64,000 nucleotides of DNA, taken from positions 4,069,421 to 4,133,420 of the forward strand of contig NZ_AP018178.1 of assembly GCF_002368195.1 (NCBI RefSeq), read 5' to 3'. Shown here in pieces: positions 1-10,200 of this stretch. Position numbers and translations under genes: made by a program. This DNA comes from Calothrix sp. NIES-2100. Lineage in GTDB: Bacteria; Cyanobacteriota; Cyanobacteriia; Cyanobacteriales; Nostocaceae. Position 1 is the first letter of the stretch. Each line of letters begins with the position of its first letter. The notes below the pieces were generated by a model, which was not told the DNA's origin, searched no databases, and worked only from the letters and a program-made list of their open reading frames with translations.

Positions 1-689
1 ATAACCCCAAGAGTAGAAATCAACAGCAACTACGAATTACTAAATATGCTGTATTTACTCATGATGGTTCGCGTCAAAAAACCTCTACTTTTAACATTCC
101 CGTTTATAGCTTAAAAGATGATTTCACTGCTGATAAATTCTACACGAGATATACAAAGCAGCAGGTATTATCAGGAATTTATGAACCAGGTGGTAAAGAA
201 TATGGCAAAGTAGAAACCCTGGCATATCTAACTCGCACTGGTTTTGAAGAAGCACTGATGGAGGGAACAATATTAATTAAGTTCCCAGATGGAACTCAGG
301 GTTATTTCAATGTAGATAGAAGTAATGAAATACCTTATGTGAGGGGTTTAAAAGCAACAGCGCAAAAACGTTACTGGTATTTTAGAGAAGTTGACGCTAT
401 CAAAGGTTATGGATACAAGATAGATGCAAAAATATCCATCAAACCAGGAGTAACTTTTGCTGGCGATGTCCTCAATATCGGTTTGGGTAAAGTGATTGTG
501 ATTGAGCATAATGCAGGTGGACGCAAACAGCTACAAATGGGCATTATTGCTGATACAGGTGGAGCTTTTTTACCTAACCTGCATCAACTTGATTTTTTAG
601 CAGGTATTTTTCAAAATCAAAAAGATTTTGGACGACATGTCAGCACATTACCTGAATATGCTACGGCATATATTTTGGTGAAGAAATAA
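1..689 (+). CDS. 3' part of a MltA/3D-domain (lytic transglycosylase-like) protein
   Basis: The reading frame is open from the window edge (first full codon at base 3) to the stop at 687-689, so the N-terminus lies outside. The internal ATG at 258 is not the start, because coding sequence continues upstream without a stop. About 228 residues are visible. A segment like the MltA beta-domain (IKFPDGTQGYFNVDRSNEIPY) is followed by a C-terminal 3D-type segment with ADTGGAF, where aspartates of the double-psi barrel would sit. In MltA-type enzymes this region cleaves peptidoglycan glycan strands, releasing 1,6-anhydro-muropeptides, in the periplasm. The family call rests on motif resemblance only. 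A cell-wall binding or 3D-domain protein without MltA activity is the main alternative. Confidence 0.6.
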   Translation, partial: NPKSRNQQQLRITKYAVFTHDGSRQKTSTFNIPVYSLKDDFTADKFYTRYTKQQVLSGIYEPGGKEYGKVETLAYLTRTGFEEALMEGTILIKFPDGTQGYFNVDRSNEIPYVRGLKATAQKRYWYFREVDAIKGYGYKIDAKISIKPGVTFAGDVLNIGLGKVIVIEHNAGGRKQLQMGIIADTGGAFLPNLHQLDFLAGIFQNQKDFGRHVSTLPEYATAYILVKK

Positions 690-974
690 TGTTGAATGTT
701 GACGGTTGACTGTTGACATCGGATTTTTTGGCGTTAGCGGAAATGTGGTGAAATATGAAAAAAACCTATTTTATTGCCTCAAAAAATAGGTTGGGTTAAA
801 CGTAGTGCAACCCAACAAAGCAACGCAAATGTTGGGTTACCCTACGGGAAGCCGCTTTGCGTCTACCTTCCTCAACCCAACTTACATTTAAGTCTCATTT
901 TTGAGGTGTCAGATCCCCGACTTCTTCAAGAAGTCGGGGATCTTGCAGCCTATCAAAATTAATGTGGCAAAATA
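690..974. repeat. Intergenic cluster of hairpin and dispersed repeats
   Basis: No gene is seen. The stretch holds GTTGACT-type heptamers (690-720), copies of CAACCCAAC/GTTGGGTT in both orientations (about 790-890), a small dispersed repeat TACCCTACGGGAAGCCGC (838-868), and a perfect 16-bp inverted repeat with a 1-nt centre at 911-943 (arms AGATCCCCGACTTCTT and its complement). The last can form a strong hairpin between two converging genes and may end transcription from both sides, although it has no T-run. Related TACCCT..CGGGAA repeats interrupt two tRNA genes at 29.3 and 30.05 kb. Confidence 0.7.
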
Positions 975-3107
975 CTAAGCTATACTCAAATTCACTTTGA
1001 CAATGACATCGTTAAAATCTCCATCACCGCCATTTGCTAAATCTTCAAAGCCGAAGGTGTTATTTCCTAACAGGCGAATATGGTCAACTTTGTCAGAATT
1101 AGCGCCTAAAAATGGGAAGTAAACTGCTGGATTGTTATTCAGATTGTTATCCACAACTGCATCGGGTCTGCCATTAATAATAATAAATGGTACGAAGATA
1201 GAACCAGGTTTAAAAGTGCTATTGTAAGTTGCTGTACCTTGGTTGTTAGCTATCAAGTTAATTCCTGCAACCCGTCCACGTACCGCAGCTTGAGTGTAAC
1301 CCGCTTGTCCAGGGAGAATATCTGCTACGCCATCGTTATTAGTATCAATCCCACCATTTTTATCAATAGCCTGATAAAAGCCAACAAAGTTATCAAAAGC
1401 TGCTTCGCGATTAACTACAAAATCAGCTTTGACTTGTTGCGTCACACCTCGTAAATCAATAAATTCTCCTTGGGATTGACTTTGCAAATTTGTCCCCAGA
1501 GATAATGGATCATTTGTTGTTTGAATCTTCACTACCAAATCTTGAAAGCTATTGGTATTATTCCCAGAACCATCCTCCCAAGCTAGGGAGAAGCCATCAG
1601 CGCCTAAGTCTGTAATTTTCTGTGTCGTCGTACTAGAAAAAAGTACGTTTGTAATGGGAGCAATTCCCGATTTTACAGCATCAATTGTGCTGTTTTTCAC
1701 TAAATAAAATCTTAAGTTTTCACCAGAGTTGAATTCCAGCAAACTTTTAACATTGTTCGTACTAAATCCATTAGGAACTTTGGCGATCGCAGAAAAAATT
1801 ACCCTAGCACGTTCTAAAGCAGCTTGCGCATAACCTGCTGCACCCGGCGCAATACCGTTAATTCTACCTTGAGCATCATCAACAACATATACCCCCAGTT
1901 CATTCACCAATTTAGAACTATGTCCTGTGAGGGTTACTTGCAATCTGGCGCGATCGCTTTCACCTTTAATAGTGAAGACATCATTATCAACAGTCTTCGC
2001 CAAGGGAATATCGTTGTCAGTAATGCTAACGTCTACAGGATTAATCGCAATGCCATTATAGTTGCCATCGGTACTGCTAGCTGTATGTTGGATAATGTCG
2101 CTGTGATTTCCTTCGACAATTGCATCATCAAAAGCTGTTACCGTCACCTCTTGTCCGATATTCCAGTTCTGTGGGGTGAAGGTGAGAGTATTTGCACTGG
2201 TTTTAGTTTGTTTCCCGTTTTTAATCGCTATCGTCACATCAGACTGGGGTTTGCTTTGGAGTACCACCGAATAGCGATCGCCTGCTCCACCTTCGCTGAC
2301 TTTCGTACTACCATCAGTCTGGGTAATGGTAATACCTGCATTAGTATCGCCTGTACCATCGCTTGTATCAGAAAAGTCGAAGTCATCTGCTGTCAGACTA
2401 TTAGCTTGGACATTCCTTAAAATCCCTAATTCTTTTAACTCACCATTAATTGTGGCTTTAATCGATGTATCCGGCCCTGGTTGACCATTGACCAAGATTT
2501 GCTCTATTTTTAAATCTTGGAATCTCTGCACCTCTGGGATGCCAGCAATGATAACTTTATCTTCACTCTTAGTAAAATCGAATACTTCTACAGGCACATC
2601 TGGAACCGCAGCACTAGTAAGATAAAAGCGGTCTCTCCCCGTATAGCCTGTAAACTGGCTGCCGTTTATACCCGCGAATAGTGAATCATCACCAGCACCA
2701 CCAAATAAGCGATCGCTATTTAATCCCCCAATCAGCCGATCATCGCCAGAGCCACCCTCTAGGCTATTGTTACCTGTAGGATTGGATGCATTGAGAAAAT
2801 CATTACCAGCACCGCCATCGAGTTTGTTATGACTACCCTCGACAACAAAAAGGCGATCGCTTTCTTCGCCACCTTCCAGGATATTAAAGCCTACACTCCC
2901 GACAGCAAATAAATCATCTTTGCCAATACCACCTCTTAAAGTATCGTTATTGTTGCCAAAAAGTCGGTCATTACCAGAACAACCATCAAGCAAATTATTA
3001 CCTTGACTGTTGGAGGAATCGAGTATGTCATCTCCTTCAAAACCAAATAATTGATCATCTTTTTGAGCATATAACTCATCTTGATTTGCAGTTCCGTTGA
3101 TAATCAT
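975..3107 (-). CDS. RTX-repeat protein with tandem DUF4114-like domains
   Basis: This 710-residue protein is probably exported by a type I system, because it has no N-terminal signal peptide and carries glycine/aspartate-rich RTX calcium-binding nonapeptides (GGAGND, GGSGDD, GGAGDD) at about residues 30-165. A Calx-beta-like stretch (about 255-365, ending SITDND) follows. Two related C-terminal modules come next, each ending with a W/F-E-D-x-x-x-G...D-F-x-D-hydrophobic pattern typical of DUF4114 (FEDLANGGDGDFNDVIVKV near the end). No catalytic domain is recognised, so it may be an extracellular calcium-binding structural or adhesive protein. It is the last leftward gene of the RTX island and has its own candidate Pho box about 250 bp upstream. 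RTX repeats at the N-terminus rather than at the C-terminus are unusual for this secretion class. Confidence 0.8.
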   Translation of the reverse strand: MIINGTANQDELYAQKDDQLFGFEGDDILDSSNSQGNNLLDGCSGNDRLFGNNNDTLRGGIGKDDLFAVGSVGFNILEGGEESDRLFVVEGSHNKLDGGAGNDFLNASNPTGNNSLEGGSGDDRLIGGLNSDRLFGGAGDDSLFAGINGSQFTGYTGRDRFYLTSAAVPDVPVEVFDFTKSEDKVIIAGIPEVQRFQDLKIEQILVNGQPGPDTSIKATINGELKELGILRNVQANSLTADDFDFSDTSDGTGDTNAGITITQTDGSTKVSEGGAGDRYSVVLQSKPQSDVTIAIKNGKQTKTSANTLTFTPQNWNIGQEVTVTAFDDAIVEGNHSDIIQHTASSTDGNYNGIAINPVDVSITDNDIPLAKTVDNDVFTIKGESDRARLQVTLTGHSSKLVNELGVYVVDDAQGRINGIAPGAAGYAQAALERARVIFSAIAKVPNGFSTNNVKSLLEFNSGENLRFYLVKNSTIDAVKSGIAPITNVLFSSTTTQKITDLGADGFSLAWEDGSGNNTNSFQDLVVKIQTTNDPLSLGTNLQSQSQGEFIDLRGVTQQVKADFVVNREAAFDNFVGFYQAIDKNGGIDTNNDGVADILPGQAGYTQAAVRGRVAGINLIANNQGTATYNSTFKPGSIFVPFIIINGRPDAVVDNNLNNNPAVYFPFLGANSDKVDHIRLLGNNTFGFEDLANGGDGDFNDVIVKVNLSIA

Positions 3108-3354
3108 AAATTATGTTTTTACCTAGACCATATTTTGAGACACAAATTTTCTCCAAATGGTTTAAGTGCTAATTTTTAGCTTGATACCATTTAGAGGTAG
3201 ATATTTTTTATCTTTTAAGAGATATTTTTTGGGGCTGATAACTATATTCTTACAACATTTTTTAACGTAGTATTTTATCTATTTACAAATAATCTCAGGT
3301 AAGTTTATAAGGTTTTGATTAAGCGCTAATCCTAATAAATATAAACTCATGATT

Positions 3355-3384
3355 AAGTTAAAAATCAATTATTAAAAGGTTATC
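3355..3384 (-). promoter_or_regulatory. Candidate Pho box upstream of the DUF4114/RTX gene
   Basis: Read on the minus strand the site is three 8-mers, GATAACCT, AATAATTG and TTTAACTT, each separated by 3 bp. This is the 11-bp periodic layout of cyanobacterial PhoB/SphR boxes (consensus near CTTAACCT). The outer repeats match well and the middle one poorly. It lies about 250 bp before the ATG at 3107. A second weaker candidate (CTTAATCA, CCTTATAA, TACCTGAG) sits at about 3297-3326. The assignment is by pattern only. Confidence 0.45.
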
Positions 3385-3427
3385 AAATAATTAAAGTGTG
3401 TTCATTTTATAACTAAGTATATAGATA

Positions 3428-3457
3428 GAAAAAGCGAGGAAGTAATACTTCCTCGCT
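3428..3457 (-). terminator. Rho-independent terminator after the NPP-like/RTX phosphatase gene
   Basis: There is a perfect 11-bp inverted repeat, AGCGAGGAAGT and ACTTCCTCGCT, with a 3-nt loop at 3433-3457. On the minus strand it is followed by a T-run (the A's at 3428-3433). It lies 75 bp beyond the stop of the leftward gene ending at 3532, so it should separate that transcript from the next gene. Confidence 0.85.
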
Positions 3458-3531
3458 ATTAGAAAATTAGTACAGCCTAACTAAATTTGGTTGTTAGATT
3501 TAACTGTAATAACTTTCTCCTGACACCACAC

Positions 3532-6411
3532 TCACGAGAAAACAAAGTTATTTGCAGTCAGGGTACGGTCGGTCAGTCCAACTAATGCAGCTAATTCAGT
3601 ACTTCCAGCTTTTACCAAAGTGTCGTTACCTTGTTTTAATAGCGTCAGGTCACTAAATTTAGTCACTCCACTAATACCACCAATGCCAATCACATCAAAT
3701 CCTGGGTTAAAGTCGGTGACAATATTCTTGCTAGTAGGAAGGCTCGCATTAGCAATCCAGAATTGGTCAGCACCAACACCACCAGTCAAGCGGTTACCAC
3801 CTCCTTGACCAGCAAATAACACATCATCACCATCACCACCAAAAAGGGAATCATTGACGCTGGAGAAGAGTTTATCATCCCCAGAACCACCATAGAGTCG
3901 GTTATTGCTGCCGTTACTAGTGATGGTATCGTTTCCAGAACCGCCGAAGAGGAATTGACCTGAACCTTCAACTACTTGCAGAGTATCAGAACCTGCACCG
4001 CCAAAGAGGTTATTACTACCACCAGCTTCGACTACGGTGATTTCATCGTTACCTGTGCCACCATCAACAGTGGTATTGCTAGCCGAACCATTAACACCCA
4101 CTAAGGCTTGGTCATTACCATCACCACTGTTTACAGTAGAATTACTACCTGTAAATACGCTATCATCACCATTTCCAGTAATAATTGTGTTGTTGTTGGT
4201 TGAATCTACCGTATCTGCACCATCACCTGTAAATAAGGTTTGTCCTGGCTTAGAGGTGACATCATCGCTGTTACTAGAACCAAATTGCAGGTCTAATTGT
4301 ACTGCATTCAATCCCACAGTGCGATCGCTAAATCCTGCGGCAGTGAAGTATTGAGTATCACCTACACTTTGATAATTGAGAATTGTTGCTTGACCGTTAG
4401 CAGATGGTTCAGACCTTAAAGTTCCTTTAGTAGAGGTAACTGTATCAGTTCCTCCTACCAGCGCCTCTGTAATTGCCCGACCTTTTAAATCTCCAATGCT
4501 GGGAATGTTCCACCCCAGTATTTTGGCGAGTGTAGGCGTGACATCAGCATTACTTACAGGTGCAGAGTCTACATAACCTGTTTTAAAGTCAGGGCCGATC
4601 GCTTCCATGTTATTGAAAGTATCACCGCGACCAAAACTACCATGCATCCCTTGTCCTTGCTGGAGAGTAGTGTCGGCAACTTCTACTTGCGCTTGAGGAT
4701 CGTTAGGATTATTCGGGTTAGTGCTAAAGGTTTTGAAGTTAATAACAATCGAAGGGGTAGGAAGTTCTGAAGTCCCTACTAGCCCAATCGTGCTGAGTTT
4801 AAGCGCCCCAGGAATATCACCAAAAGCATCATCGGTAAAAATACCACTGATGTAATCTTTTTGTGCCAAGAATGAAACAATCTTAGCGACTAAGGTTTTA
4901 TCTTTGCTGGGAACATAAAGTAAATCAGAGCCACCATTCGCAGCAACTACGACTTGGGTCTTAGGGTCAATAACACCATTGACAACTGAACCGTTACCAC
5001 CAATAACACCATTGCCACTGAGAGGGTTTTGACCTGCGCTTGGATCAACTACGGCGTACTGAATATTATTGATATTGCTGGTAGTAACGGGGGCTGTGGG
5101 TTTATTGGGATCGTAGAGAGTCGATCCGAGGTCATGGGCGAGGTCGATCGCTACAAAACCGGGGGGTAAAAATCCAGCGTGAACAGTAGGAGTCTTAACA
5201 CCAGTAGTAGCATCTACTGTGTAATAGTTCAGGGAAGCAGCATAGCTAGTGGTGTTGATGTAGGTTGGTGTACCTGCGGCATCAAATTTTACTCCGACAG
5301 CCTGCTTACTGATTGTGGAAAACCCGTGATCGGCTGTCACAAAGATATCTGTGTTTTCGTAGAGGGTATGACCAGGATTTGCAGGGTCGGGTGTCGCTTT
5401 CAGATAATCAATAATCTGCTTTAAGTTGGCATCAGCATCTTGAATACCTTTTTTGGATGTAGGGCCATTGATGCCAATGGTGAGGGAGTTGTTGCCAGGA
5501 TCGGCTGGGTTGAAGGCATCACCATTGTTATGTTGAGTACCATCAGGATCTCTAGACCAATAGACTACGGCAAATCCTTGGGAATTTTTGTTAGCGATAT
5601 CATCAACAAACTGAGGTAGGACAGCTTTGGTGGTAGCATCTGCAAAGTATTGCTGTTGTTGGGCATTAGGGTTCAGGGTTCCAGCTGTTGTCAAGTTCCC
5701 CGCAGGCTGATTGCTTCTAATGCTGCCGACAGTAGTGGCTACAGTAGTCGTACCAGGAACATTTTGACCGATCAAACCCGCATTGTTCAAGTCAGTTGCG
5801 ATCGCTTGGTTCAATGGAATCGCACTTTGTGAACCAACAGCGTTAACAGGAGGATTGGTAGCGTTGGCAATGGTGTTAATATACGTGCTGTCATCAATAA
5901 TGACAGTCTTAGGCGTAATATTCGCAGTTGCAGTTCCACCAGTTCGGTTATCTTGAGTGACATCTTGAATCGCTACAGGCCCCAGCTTACCGATCGCAGC
6001 TGTAGAATAACCATTAGCGCGGGCATAAGCTAGAAGTGACTCTTCCGTGAGAAAGTTATTTTTGCTGAAGCTGGTATCTGGATCGGCAAGATTGGAATTG
6101 GCATTGATATCAGCCAGAACCGGATCATTTTCAATAAATGGTGTGACATTACCATTGGCGTTAATTACTGGATAACCAGTATAGACAGTGTTGCTGAAGT
6201 CGCCTGTGTCACCCAGATAATGTCCAGTGGCGATCGCAGAAGCATTCGGGGTGGTAAAAGTAGGAAATAGCGAATGGCTATTGGTAAAATTAACCCCTTG
6301 CTGACGAATACTATATAAAGTTGGAGTATCAATTGGATTTACAGAACCGTTTCGCAATCCATCCGCAACAAAAATAATGACATTTCTACCGTTGCTGTTT
6401 GTACCAGCCAT
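3532..6411 (-). CDS. Secreted NPP-type phosphodiesterase/alkaline phosphatase-superfamily protein with RTX C-terminus
   Basis: A 959-residue alkaline-phosphatase-superfamily protein of the nucleotide pyrophosphatase/phosphodiesterase type. Residues about 10-20 (VIIFVADGL) give the first metal-binding Asp. FPTFTTPNAS at 49-58 matches the NPP nucleophile motif (FPTKTFPN), making Thr53 the likely nucleophile. Later motifs are DHGFS (a DHG metal site) and MHGSFGRGD followed by EAIGPDFKTG. These enzymes hydrolyse phosphodiesters such as nucleotides, giving phosphate outside the cell. Residues about 709-959 are RTX repeats (GGAGSD, GGSGND, GGSGDD, GGDGDD) followed by a C-terminal segment like type I secretion signals. 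The whole module is nearly identical to those of the next two genes. A Pho-box-like site is about 360 bp upstream. Exact substrate is not predictable from sequence. Confidence 0.85.
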   Translation of the reverse strand: MAGTNSNGRNVIIFVADGLRNGSVNPIDTPTLYSIRQQGVNFTNSHSLFPTFTTPNASAIATGHYLGDTGDFSNTVYTGYPVINANGNVTPFIENDPVLADINANSNLADPDTSFSKNNFLTEESLLAYARANGYSTAAIGKLGPVAIQDVTQDNRTGGTATANITPKTVIIDDSTYINTIANATNPPVNAVGSQSAIPLNQAIATDLNNAGLIGQNVPGTTTVATTVGSIRSNQPAGNLTTAGTLNPNAQQQQYFADATTKAVLPQFVDDIANKNSQGFAVVYWSRDPDGTQHNNGDAFNPADPGNNSLTIGINGPTSKKGIQDADANLKQIIDYLKATPDPANPGHTLYENTDIFVTADHGFSTISKQAVGVKFDAAGTPTYINTTSYAASLNYYTVDATTGVKTPTVHAGFLPPGFVAIDLAHDLGSTLYDPNKPTAPVTTSNINNIQYAVVDPSAGQNPLSGNGVIGGNGSVVNGVIDPKTQVVVAANGGSDLLYVPSKDKTLVAKIVSFLAQKDYISGIFTDDAFGDIPGALKLSTIGLVGTSELPTPSIVINFKTFSTNPNNPNDPQAQVEVADTTLQQGQGMHGSFGRGDTFNNMEAIGPDFKTGYVDSAPVSNADVTPTLAKILGWNIPSIGDLKGRAITEALVGGTDTVTSTKGTLRSEPSANGQATILNYQSVGDTQYFTAAGFSDRTVGLNAVQLDLQFGSSNSDDVTSKPGQTLFTGDGADTVDSTNNNTIITGNGDDSVFTGSNSTVNSGDGNDQALVGVNGSASNTTVDGGTGNDEITVVEAGGSNNLFGGAGSDTLQVVEGSGQFLFGGSGNDTITSNGSNNRLYGGSGDDKLFSSVNDSLFGGDGDDVLFAGQGGGNRLTGGVGADQFWIANASLPTSKNIVTDFNPGFDVIGIGGISGVTKFSDLTLLKQGNDTLVKAGSTELAALVGLTDRTLTANNFVFS

Positions 6412-6768
6412 GTCTACTACTCCTTAAGTATTTAGTTCTGCAATTAATAGGGAGATTGGCTTACTAACATTTAGTCCTATTAAGGTGTTGTAGAAAATTT
6501 ATTGTTTATTCAACTTCAATCACGTTAGGGGAAAAAGTCAGATAAAAATGAGTATTGACTCCATTTAAATATCTGTGAGCTTTTCCAGTTTTTAGAAAAA
6601 CACCTTCATGGGAATATGTTATTAATTAATTGCCACTTCCTATTTAAAATTGATTTTTTACTCTACAGAATTAGTATTTGGTGACAAAATGCTCTAGCTC
6701 CACAACTTATGATTGTGGTTAATTAAAACGCTGTATTTTTAGCAACTACATACAAGGATAATCTTTCA

Positions 6769-6798
6769 AGACTGAAGAAAGGTTATCGGCAAGTTAAG
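6769..6798 (-). promoter_or_regulatory. Candidate Pho box upstream of the NPP-like RTX phosphatase
   Basis: On the minus strand the 8-mers CTTAACTT, GATAACCT and TTCAGTCT follow each other with 3-bp gaps. The first two fit the cyanobacterial Pho-box consensus and the GATAACCT repeat is shared with the site at 3355. The site is about 360 bp from the start codon. Binding by an SphR/PhoB regulator is inferred, not shown. Confidence 0.5.
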
Positions 6799-7081
6799 GT
6801 TATAAATATGACTTTTAGAAAATAACATATTCATAACTGTATCAGATACGTAGATGCTTATATATGCGAGCTAATAAGAAAAATTGCAAATTATAAAAGT
6901 AGGACTTACGCAAAAAATATCTCAAACTCTTATTCCTCTGTTTACTCTGTGTCCTCTGCGGTTTGATTTTATGTGACCTGTGCTTAAGTCCAGAAAAATC
7001 GGAAAAATCTTCTATAGGATAGAGGCAAAAATCTGTTTTTATCTTTTATGGCTTAAATATTAAGGATTAGTTAACAACAGA

Positions 7082-7110
7082 TAAAAAAAGAGAGGGATGA
7101 ACACCCCCTC
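7082..7110 (-). terminator. Terminator after the alkaline phosphatase/GDPD gene
   Basis: On the minus strand, GAGGG and CCCTC form a short stem (7092-7110) followed by a run of seven T's (A's at 7083-7089). It lies about 90 bp past the stop codon of the gene ending at 7201. Confidence 0.7.
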
Positions 7111-7200
7111 AATGAGAAAAATTAGTACAGCCTCAACAAATTATAACTAATTTTGATTGTTGAATTTTTGCTGCAAATACCTTGATTAAAAATCACTGCA

Positions 7201-10200
7201 CTATGCAAAAGCAAAGTTATTTGCAGTGAGGGTAGTAGAGGTAATTCCTAACAATGAAACTAACTCTGAACTGCCTACTTTCACTAAAGTATCACTACCC
7301 TGTTGCAATAGCGTCAGGTCACTGAACTTAGTTACGCCAATACCACCTAGTCCAATAACATCAATTCCGGCGGTAAAGTCAGTGACAATGTTTTTGCTAG
7401 TAGGAAGACTAGCATTAGCAATCCAGAATTGATCGATACCAGCGCCACCAGTCAAGCGGTTACCACCACCAGAACCAGCAAATAACACATCATCACCATC
7501 GCCACCAACTAGGGTGTCATTGACGTTAGAAATGAGCTTGTCATCACCGGAACCACCGTAAAGTCGGTTATTGTTCCCATTACTAGTGATGGTATCGTTA
7601 CCGGAACCACCAAAGAGGAATTGACGCGAACCTTCAACTACTTGCAAAGTATCAGAACCTGCGCCACCAAATAAGTTATTGCTACCACTAGCTTCTACTA
7701 CGGTGACTTCATCGTTACCATTACCAGCATCAGCATTGATATTGCTAACAGAACCATTAGCACCAATTACTACTTGGTCACTACCTGCGCCAGTAGAAAC
7801 AGAAGAGTCACTACCTGCTAATACAGTGTCATCACCATTACCGGTCACAACTGTATTACCTTTGTTAGCATCAACATAATCTGCGCCATCACCTGTGAAT
7901 ACAGTTTGATTTGGCTGAGTGGTAATATCATCGCTGGAAGTAGAACCAAATTTAATTTCTTCAGCTTTTGGTTGACCTACACCAGGAGCCAAATTAAGCG
8001 GTTTTTCCAACTTTAGCAGCAGAATTTCGTTGTTGTCGATTTTGGGATTTTGCGGATCATTTCCCGGACGACCTGTGGAGAAAGGATAGTTGTTGTCATT
8101 AGCTACCAAAATGGTATCTTTGTCAATAACTAAGACATTTTCAATGGTGACAAATGGGAAGTCAAAAGTTGTCTTACCATCACCATTTAAGTCATTGGGG
8201 TCTTGGATGTTTAACAGGTCGGCAATTTGTAGTTTTTCTACATAGCCATTAGCATCAGTTTTAGACAGGTCTACTTTATAGATCCGCTTGAATTTAGCAG
8301 TATCTCCCTGACCGCCATCCCGTTCTACAACTAAGTATTCATTGTCATTCACAACTGTGAAATCGCCGATCGCATTTGCGGGATTATCCAGTTTGTAGTA
8401 AAGCTTATTATCAGTGTATTTGCGGCTAGCAATGTCAAATTCGTTAATCCGCAAAGCACCAGTTGGATCACCCTGAACTGTTCCCTCTAACAGCATATAG
8501 AGCTTGGTTTTGCTGGCGTTGATTGCGCCACCTTCAAAGCCTTTAGAGCCGCCTAAGTTAGCAACAGCCTTTCCAGAGAGAACATCAGGATTTTGGGGCG
8601 ATCGCACTATATTATTTTGAGGATCGCTCAGTTGATCTCTGACTTTATCTCCTGTAATTGGGAAGTCTGTAAAGAATGCATCCACACCAAGTTGGATGAA
8701 CTGCTGAAACTCTAGTTCTGGATTACCTTTGTAATCGGCTGCGAGGTATCTATCTTCATTGCGGAAGGTGTAGGGGTGAACCTGCAAACCTGCTGTGTGA
8801 GCGTCTTGGACTAAGGTAGTAGGAGCTAAAGTTGTTTTGTCAGCATCATTTACAGCCCCATCCCCATTAACATCATCTGCTTTGCCATCATTATTAGCAT
8901 CAGTACCTTTGACGCTGACAATCATCCGTTTCCAAGGGCCAATACCATCAGCGTATTTGGCAATTTCTGCTAAGCCTTCTGGGGTGCGCAAATCGCCGTA
9001 TGTGCGTTTGTCACCACTCACTTTTAAATCGTAAGGCTGACTTTCGATGATTTTACCGTTGATATCGATATCGCTGGCATCGAGAAGTTGCACAAGTGGG
9101 ATATCAACCCCAGCAGCAGGCATGATTGTATCATGCAGTTCCTTAAGGTTTCCGACTTCAAAAGACTGGATGAAAATGCGGCTAGGATCGGTGAAGTTCT
9201 CGGCTTTGAGGGTATCGATGAGTATCTGACCCAAATTCCGGTTAATCTTGGTGTCAGTGCCTACGTATGTGGCTTCACTAGCAGAATAAGTTGGATGCTT
9301 TGTTTCTGGATAGATACCAATCTTTTTACCTGTCTTCGCTTCCACATCCTTAACTAAGTCAATGATTTCCTTCAAGGTAGGAATTTCAAATTGACCGTTG
9401 TAGGATTGATCGCGGAAAGATAAACGTTCGATGGCGCGTAGTTCTTTAATTTCCGCTAAGGTGAAATCTTCTGCAAACCAACCTGTAACTTGGTTTCCAT
9501 CCAAATTGACTGTTTTCTTGCGATCGCTAAATTTGGCAATCTCAGCTACATTTGTGGTTGTATTGCCAGTATTTACAGTACCATCAGCGTTTAAAATTGC
9601 TAAAGCTGGTTCATGACGAGCAATTAGCACACCATCTTTGGTAACTACCAAGTCAGGTTCAATAAAGTCAGCGCCTTGCTCGATTGCTAGTTTATATGAT
9701 TCCAGGGTATGCTCTGGGCGAAAGCCACTTGCACCTCTATGACCAAGAACTTTCGGTGCTTTACCGTCTAAAGTCTTGAATTCGTCGGGTGTGGCAATGG
9801 GAGCTTCTAATAATTTACCAGAGCGATCAAAATGTAAGAGATAGGGGCCAAACTCTTCCCCGATCCAGAAGCTACCGTCTTTATCAACGATTAATGACTC
9901 GACATCAAAGTCTGCACCGGTGAGGAATCTTTCACTAGTTCCTTCATTCGTAATTTTGAAAGGAACCTTTTTATCTGGGTCAGATAGTTGGATGTAGTCT
10001 AAAACTTTAACGCTACCATCACCATTTTCTGCTCCCTTAAAATTCGGGTCTAAACGTTGGATACGCAGCAGAAAATCTGCACTGTTATCTTTAGCGCCGT
10101 AACCATTGTCTGAAAGGAAGTAGAAAGAGTTACTGTTAGCGAATTGTACGCCACTCAAACCTTGTACTGGTTGTCCTGGGAAAGGCCCGGTTCTCCCATT

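Larger units (their letters stand above)
6412..7200. other. Intergenic region with promoter of the NPP-like gene and terminator of the next gene
   Basis: No gene is seen in this AT-rich 789-bp stretch. It holds the candidate Pho box at 6769-6798 and a terminator hairpin at 7082-7110. A dispersed motif around 6935-6965 (ACTCTGTGTCCTCTGCGG) resembles repeats also seen near 22850 and 22950. The start of the downstream leftward gene (6411) is preceded by a purine-poor leader without an obvious Shine-Dalgarno sequence. Confidence 0.6.
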